From Tubulanus polymorphus (taxonomy: Eukaryota; Nemertea; Palaeonemertea; Tubulaniformes; Tubulanidae), in the NCBI RefSeq assembly GCF_964204645.1, contig NC_134031.1:6245001-6309000 (forward strand): a stretch of 64,000 bases of DNA, given 5' to 3'. Each line of letters starts with the position of its first letter. Positions within the stretch are counted from its first letter, which is position 1. The position numbers and the translations under genes were made by a program. This document shows positions 62,240 to 64,000 of the stretch, piece by piece. The notes below the pieces were generated by a model, which searched no databases, was not told the origin of the DNA, and saw only the letters and a program-made list of their open reading frames with translations.

Positions 62240-63930
62240 CATCTTACACGGTTATCGTGTATCATCTCGACTTATCTAATCTATATATATATAACCTTAA
62301 GTTATTAGCATCAGTTCTGAATGAATGAACTTCATAATACTAAGATTTCATGGCTACTATATACGCTGTATATATATCTTTTACATTAAGCGATAAATTG
62401 TATTCAAGAAAATGTCACATAATCATGGTCATTTTGAAAGGTCAATCGTTGTACAATGGAAGGTGATCTCGTTATTTTGATTTGATGGATAGACGTACTA
62501 CAAAATGTATTGTATATATGATATATTGATCTTGTCTCACTGTGACCGTCCTGTTCTGATCGTAAAGAGCATCGGCCACAAAAAAATGTACAAAATTAGT
62601 GAAATTTACTGAAATTTCTGGGAGAAGTCAGAATTGTGGGTCATTCTAAATGTTGTTTAATAACACGCGTTACATCACTGGGCGAAGCTACTACTGCTTT
62701 AAAAAACGCTTACCGACGAAATATAGCCTTAGGAGAATATAAGAGCGTAAGATCAAGCGATCTATAAGTCTGACATCTTGAGATCGATGTTTTGACCAAC
62801 TTGTATTTTGGACGTCACAACAGCCGACACAAATTATCGATCGATTCGTGAACGCGGTAAATTTCGTCTGCTATTGATGCTAAGCTTTATGACAGGATTT
62901 CCTATGACATTCGCGACAGCAAAATTGCACAAGCAGAAGATGTAGAAATTCATAAGAGCATAACATCCTTATTAATCATGTCTTCGATGAAATTCTCCTC
63001 CTTCCATTAACGACGCCTGCAGTTATGCTGAAACTCTCCTTAATAGCAATGCTTTGAATTCTTTTCTTTCAAATGAATCCGTTCGCGTCGATTCTACCCA
63101 GATGGGTACTTGATTAAAATACAAAAGCTTAATAACAAAGAATTGGTTATCGGTGGTTTCCAAATTAGTTCATCCCTATATTCAATCACTATCATACGAC
63201 ATGAATTCTGTTTTGCGGGGCCGACTGAAGCATTGGCCAGGTCTAGATCACATATAATGTCCCCGGACGATTTGTGGTCGTCCATTCTATATTGTAATTT
63301 CTTATATGCATAATAAAATTTCAATGATCACAAAAAGAAATTGACCCGGCTTATATCCGAGCGCTGGATTCTATATATTATATAAATCCTTTCTTCTAAA
63401 TGGAAGCAATTCAAGACTCTAGGGTTATTTTTGAGACCCTAGCTATCGTGCAACATTTTACAGAGACCGGAACAGGCCAAGCGAATTTCGAATAGCCTTC
63501 AGACAACAATATCATCTGCAAAATTATTGGCCAAAGGATGAAATGCCTACCCTTATTCATGCTCACCTTACAACAGATCTCAGGATTGAGGGTTTTGGTT
63601 GTAGCGGGACCATTATGATCCTCCACTTAATCCGTCAATAAGGGGGCATCTGATCCTACGACACTGGCGTATCATTAGCCAAAGCGCCCCGGCTGCTCCG
63701 GCTACGCCGATCCTGTTTTGAAAACTAATATAAGAACGTGACCTTGACAAAGCAAGTGGAAAACACATTTCTAACGAAAGAGTAAGAATTACACTATTAC
63801 CTGATGGACTGATCGCACGTGAAGTGGTCGTTTTTGACCTTGCTTAAACATAACAAAATATGATATGGGGTTTTTAGTAACAAACGAAGCCTATAATGTA
63901 AATGGCTCCTACCTTCTGATCAGAAAGTTT
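62240..63930. other. Gene-free stretch at the right end
   Basis: No coding sequence was recognised on either strand; the frames present are under 80 codons and carry no motif. Confidence 0.5.
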
Positions 63931-63937
63931 TACTACA

Positions 63938-64000
63938 GTAAACCACGCCTAACTCGGACTAACTGGGACCGGCAAAATTGGTCCGAGGTTAGCAAAGTCT
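63938..64000 (+). mobile_element. Possible pogo/Tigger-like terminal repeat, truncated by window edge
   Basis: The sequence ACAGTAAACCACGCCTAACT, CGGACTAACTGGGACC and GGTCCGAGGTTAGC resembles the ends of pogo/Tigger transposons. These begin CAGT-AACC and hold a short inverted pair around GGGACC...GGTCC. The rest lies outside the window. Confidence 0.45.

Overview
This is a piece of an invertebrate animal genome. It is AT-rich, and its genes are split by GT-AG introns and end in AATAAA-type signals. It carries non-LTR retrotransposon relics, a Penelope-like element fragment, tRNA-derived SINE-like copies and many short inverted-repeat elements. The gene set (a Prdm12 orthologue, a MOXD1-type copper monooxygenase, a secreted DNase I, GPI-type alpha carbonic anhydrases, a peptide-receptor-like GPCR) fits a bilaterian. 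A spiralian such as a mollusc or annelid is my guess; the sequence does not prove it. All exon joins were worked out by hand from splice sites, reading-frame continuity and remembered family motifs, with no transcript evidence.

Layout. 1-0.7 kb: the 3' part of a rhodopsin-family GPCR (+). 0.7-12.2 kb: no gene recognised; two reverse-transcriptase relics, a dispersed repeat copy and a 1.76 kb foldback element with about 500 bp arms. 12.3-18.9 kb: a complete 12-exon MOXD1/DBH-like monooxygenase (-), with two copies of one inverted-repeat family and a SINE in its introns. 19-21.4 kb: LINE, SINE-like and MITE debris. 21.4-26.4 kb: a 9-exon secreted DNase I (-) with all catalytic residues and an additional unrecognised C-terminal region of about 146 residues. 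26.9-29.4 kb: a multi-exon gene (-) of unknown family, 5' end unresolved, with a roughly 770 bp GGT/GAT repeat in its first resolved intron. 29.5-38.4 kb: gene desert with a (TA)n tract of about 120 bp and a Penelope GIY-YIG fragment. 38.5-42.4 kb: a complete 6-exon Prdm12 (+) behind a TATA box. 42.4-48.3 kb: a decayed LINE (-). 48.4-53.7 and 56.0-61.5 kb: two tandem 8-exon GPI-type carbonic anhydrase genes (+) with identical exon structure. 61.5-64 kb: short repeats, including a 225 bp tandem duplication, and a pogo/Tigger-like end running off the window.

Most useful points. (1) The DNase I C-terminal extension and the neighbouring orphan gene on the same strand are the best candidates for undescribed biology. 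(2) Exon 5 of the two carbonic anhydrases is about 96% identical together with its upstream intron edge, while the other exons are clearly more diverged, and a stray copy of the exon 5 acceptor lies about 260 bp upstream in gene 2. (3) Both carbonic anhydrases have Lys where fast isoforms have the proton-shuttle His64. (4) The Prdm12 TATA box sits so close to the first ATG that translation may begin at an internal run of five Met codons. I saw no evidence that the genes form a shared pathway; MOXD, DNase and the carbonic anhydrases are all predicted to enter the secretory route.
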